Part shown: one piece after another, positions 31,796 through 32,604 of the stretch
Position numbering within the stretch: the stretch's first letter is position 1
How the letters are laid out: every line of letters starts with the position of its first letter
Source: Flavobacteriales bacterium
GTDB lineage: Bacteria; Bacteroidota; Bacteroidia; Flavobacteriales_F; PHOS-HE28
Reading direction: 5' to 3'
NCBI GenBank assembly: GCA_016787995.1
Contig: JAEUTB010000180.1
Span: forward strand, 1-32,604
Length of the DNA stretch: 32,604 bases
Translations under genes and position numbers: made by a program
The notes under the pieces: generated by a model
The model's database searches: none
What the model was told of the DNA's origin: nothing
The model's input: only the letters and a program-made list of their open reading frames with translations

Positions 31796-31803
31796 CAAAG
31801 GTA
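31796..31803 (-). promoter_or_regulatory. -7 promoter element TACCTTTG of the histidine kinase-gpmI operon
   Basis: The minus strand reads TACCTTTG, an exact TAnnTTTG match, 9 bases before ATG 31786. It implies a very short leader and excludes the longer frame from 31930. Confidence 0.6.
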
Positions 31804-31843
31804 GGAGGGCGCTTTCGCCAGCGTTCTTATCTTGCTCGCTCGC

Positions 31844-32431
31844 ATGGACCCGCAGGCCGCACGAGCATACATCCTCCGCAAATTGCGCGAAGAACTCCCG
31901 GAGGCGCGTACCTACCATTGCCTGGAGCATACGTTGGACGTGTACGCCAGTGCGGTGGACATCGCCGAACAGGAAGGGGTTTCAGGCGAAGGGCTGACCT
32001 TGTTGAAGGTGGCGGCGCTCTACCACGATTCCGGTTTTGCGGTTCAGGATCTGGAGCATGAGAAGGCCAGTTGCGCAATCGTGCGCGAGAAGCTGCCCGA
32101 GTTCGGTTTTTCCGAGGAACAGGTGGAGCTGATCTGCGACATGATCATGGCTACACGGATCCCACAAGCCCCGCGGAACAAGCTGGCACGCATCCTCTGC
32201 GATGCCGACCTGGACTACCTCGGACGCGGCGATTTCGAGCGCATCGGCAGCACGCTTTTCGCCGAGATGAAACATTACGGCGTGTTGAAGACCGAACGCG
32301 ATTGGAACGAGTTGCAGGTGCGTTTCCTGGAGCGCCACAAGTATTTCACCTCCACCAACAAGCGGCTGCGCGAGCCTGTGAAGCAGGCCCACCTGGCCGT
32401 GGTGAAGGAATGGCTGGAGCGGAATCCGTGA
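31844..32431 (+). CDS. HD-domain phosphohydrolase
   Basis: This 195-residue protein is a compact HD-domain metal-dependent hydrolase. TYHCLEHTLDVY (His25, His29) is followed by the HD pair in ALYHDSGF (His61-Asp62), then HEKASCAIV, and the last ligand region ILCDADLDYLG (Asp120/Asp122). Such proteins hydrolyse phosphoesters of nucleotides or similar compounds; the substrate is not evident. There is no membrane segment or signal peptide. ATG 31844 is preferred to an in-frame TTG at 31832. It is divergent from the histidine kinase operon and is followed by a strong terminator at 32455. Confidence 0.88.
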   Translation: MDPQAARAYILRKLREELPEARTYHCLEHTLDVYASAVDIAEQEGVSGEGLTLLKVAALYHDSGFAVQDLEHEKASCAIVREKLPEFGFSEEQVELICDMIMATRIPQAPRNKLARILCDADLDYLGRGDFERIGSTLFAEMKHYGVLKTERDWNELQVRFLERHKYFTSTNKRLREPVKQAHLAVVKEWLERNP

Positions 32432-32454
32432 CCGCTGGGAGATGATCGAAGAAC

Positions 32455-32488
32455 AAAGGGGCCGCCTCGGATGAGACAGCCCCTTTTT
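32455..32488. terminator. Bidirectional intrinsic terminator
   Basis: AAAGGGGC (32455-32462) and GCCCCTTT (32479-32486) form an 8-bp stem with a 16-base loop, with T-tracts in both directions (TTTTT on plus; TTTGTT on minus). It ends the HD-domain transcript on the plus strand and the tRNA-Phe transcript on the minus strand. Confidence 0.8.
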
Positions 32489-32490
32489 CG

Positions 32491-32563
32491 TGGTGCCTCC
32501 CAGAATCGAACTGGGGACACATGGATTTTCAATCCATTGCTCTACCAGCTGAGCTAAGGCACC
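32491..32563 (-). tRNA. tRNA-Phe (anticodon GAA)
   Basis: The 73-base minus-strand gene folds as a complete cloverleaf: acceptor GGTGCCT/AGGCACC, D arm GCTC/GAGC, anticodon stem ATGGA/TCCAT with loop TTGAAAA (anticodon GAA), variable GTGTC, and T arm CCCAG/CTGGG with loop TTCGATT, followed by discriminator A. The CCA end is not encoded (ACG follows). A terminator lies directly downstream. Confidence 0.97.
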
Positions 32564-32604
32564 GAACTTTGTCCACCCCGCTGGTACGGTGATCGGCGAA
32601 CAGG

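Overview
The window comes from a GC-rich member of the Bacteroidota, most likely order Flavobacteriales. Three large exported proteins carry type IX secretion (T9SS) C-terminal sorting domains: one type A and two gliding-motility/type B. Several genes are preceded by the Bacteroidota -7 promoter element TAnnTTTG. Signal peptides, lipoproteins and family choices (choice-of-anchor L, DUF8202-like, DUF2200, DUF1572) also fit. The genus is not resolved.

Layout. 1-690 is the C-terminal half of an active-type aldehyde dehydrogenase. 691-3750 is an accessory stretch that is visibly less GC-rich. It holds a HARE-HTH/PD-(D/E)XK nuclease of the HrgA type, a ClpP-fold SDH_sah protease-like protein with a small partner, and a broken secreted-protein gene with a palindromic repeat in its signal-peptide region. 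3840-4888 is a VapBC50-like toxin-antitoxin pair. 4910-9430 holds small stress and regulatory genes: DUF2200, an exported protein, a Crp/Fnr regulator followed by a perfect FNR-type box and an NTF2-like lipoprotein, the scar of a DHFR-family/VOC gene pair, a VOC gene, and an HxlR regulator divergent from an NAD(P)-binding reductase-like gene.

9655-12747 is a 1030-residue secreted protein built from two LamG/DUF8202-like halves. 12918-13877 is a catalytically dead short ALDH, a plausible partner of the ALDH at the window start (ALDH16-like split pair). 13910-15918 is an AraC regulator and a DUF1572-DinB double-domain protein, with a two-turn direct repeat between them. 16011-17366 is an AHSA1-ArsR-SRPBCC operon with a clear operator in its promoter. 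CsaA follows.

17748-21156 is a tightly overlapping minus-strand operon: a YyaL/DUF255 thioredoxin-domain protein, a YD-repeat-like exported protein, and a protein made of exact 22-residue repeats. 21231-23668 holds a small membrane protein, an LEA14-like lipoprotein and an M20 dipeptidase. 23816-29304 is a tandem pair of giant choice-of-anchor L adhesin-like T9SS cargo genes. Their terminator lies inside the convergent gpmI coding sequence. The window ends with an orphan histidine kinase translationally coupled to gpmI, a divergent HD-domain hydrolase, a bidirectional terminator and tRNA-Phe(GAA).

The most interesting candidates are the HrgA-like nuclease next to the SDH_sah/68-residue pair, the separated ALDH/pseudo-ALDH pair, the 22-residue repeat protein, the FNR box, the gene-remnant junction at 7147-7286, and the sense terminator embedded in gpmI.
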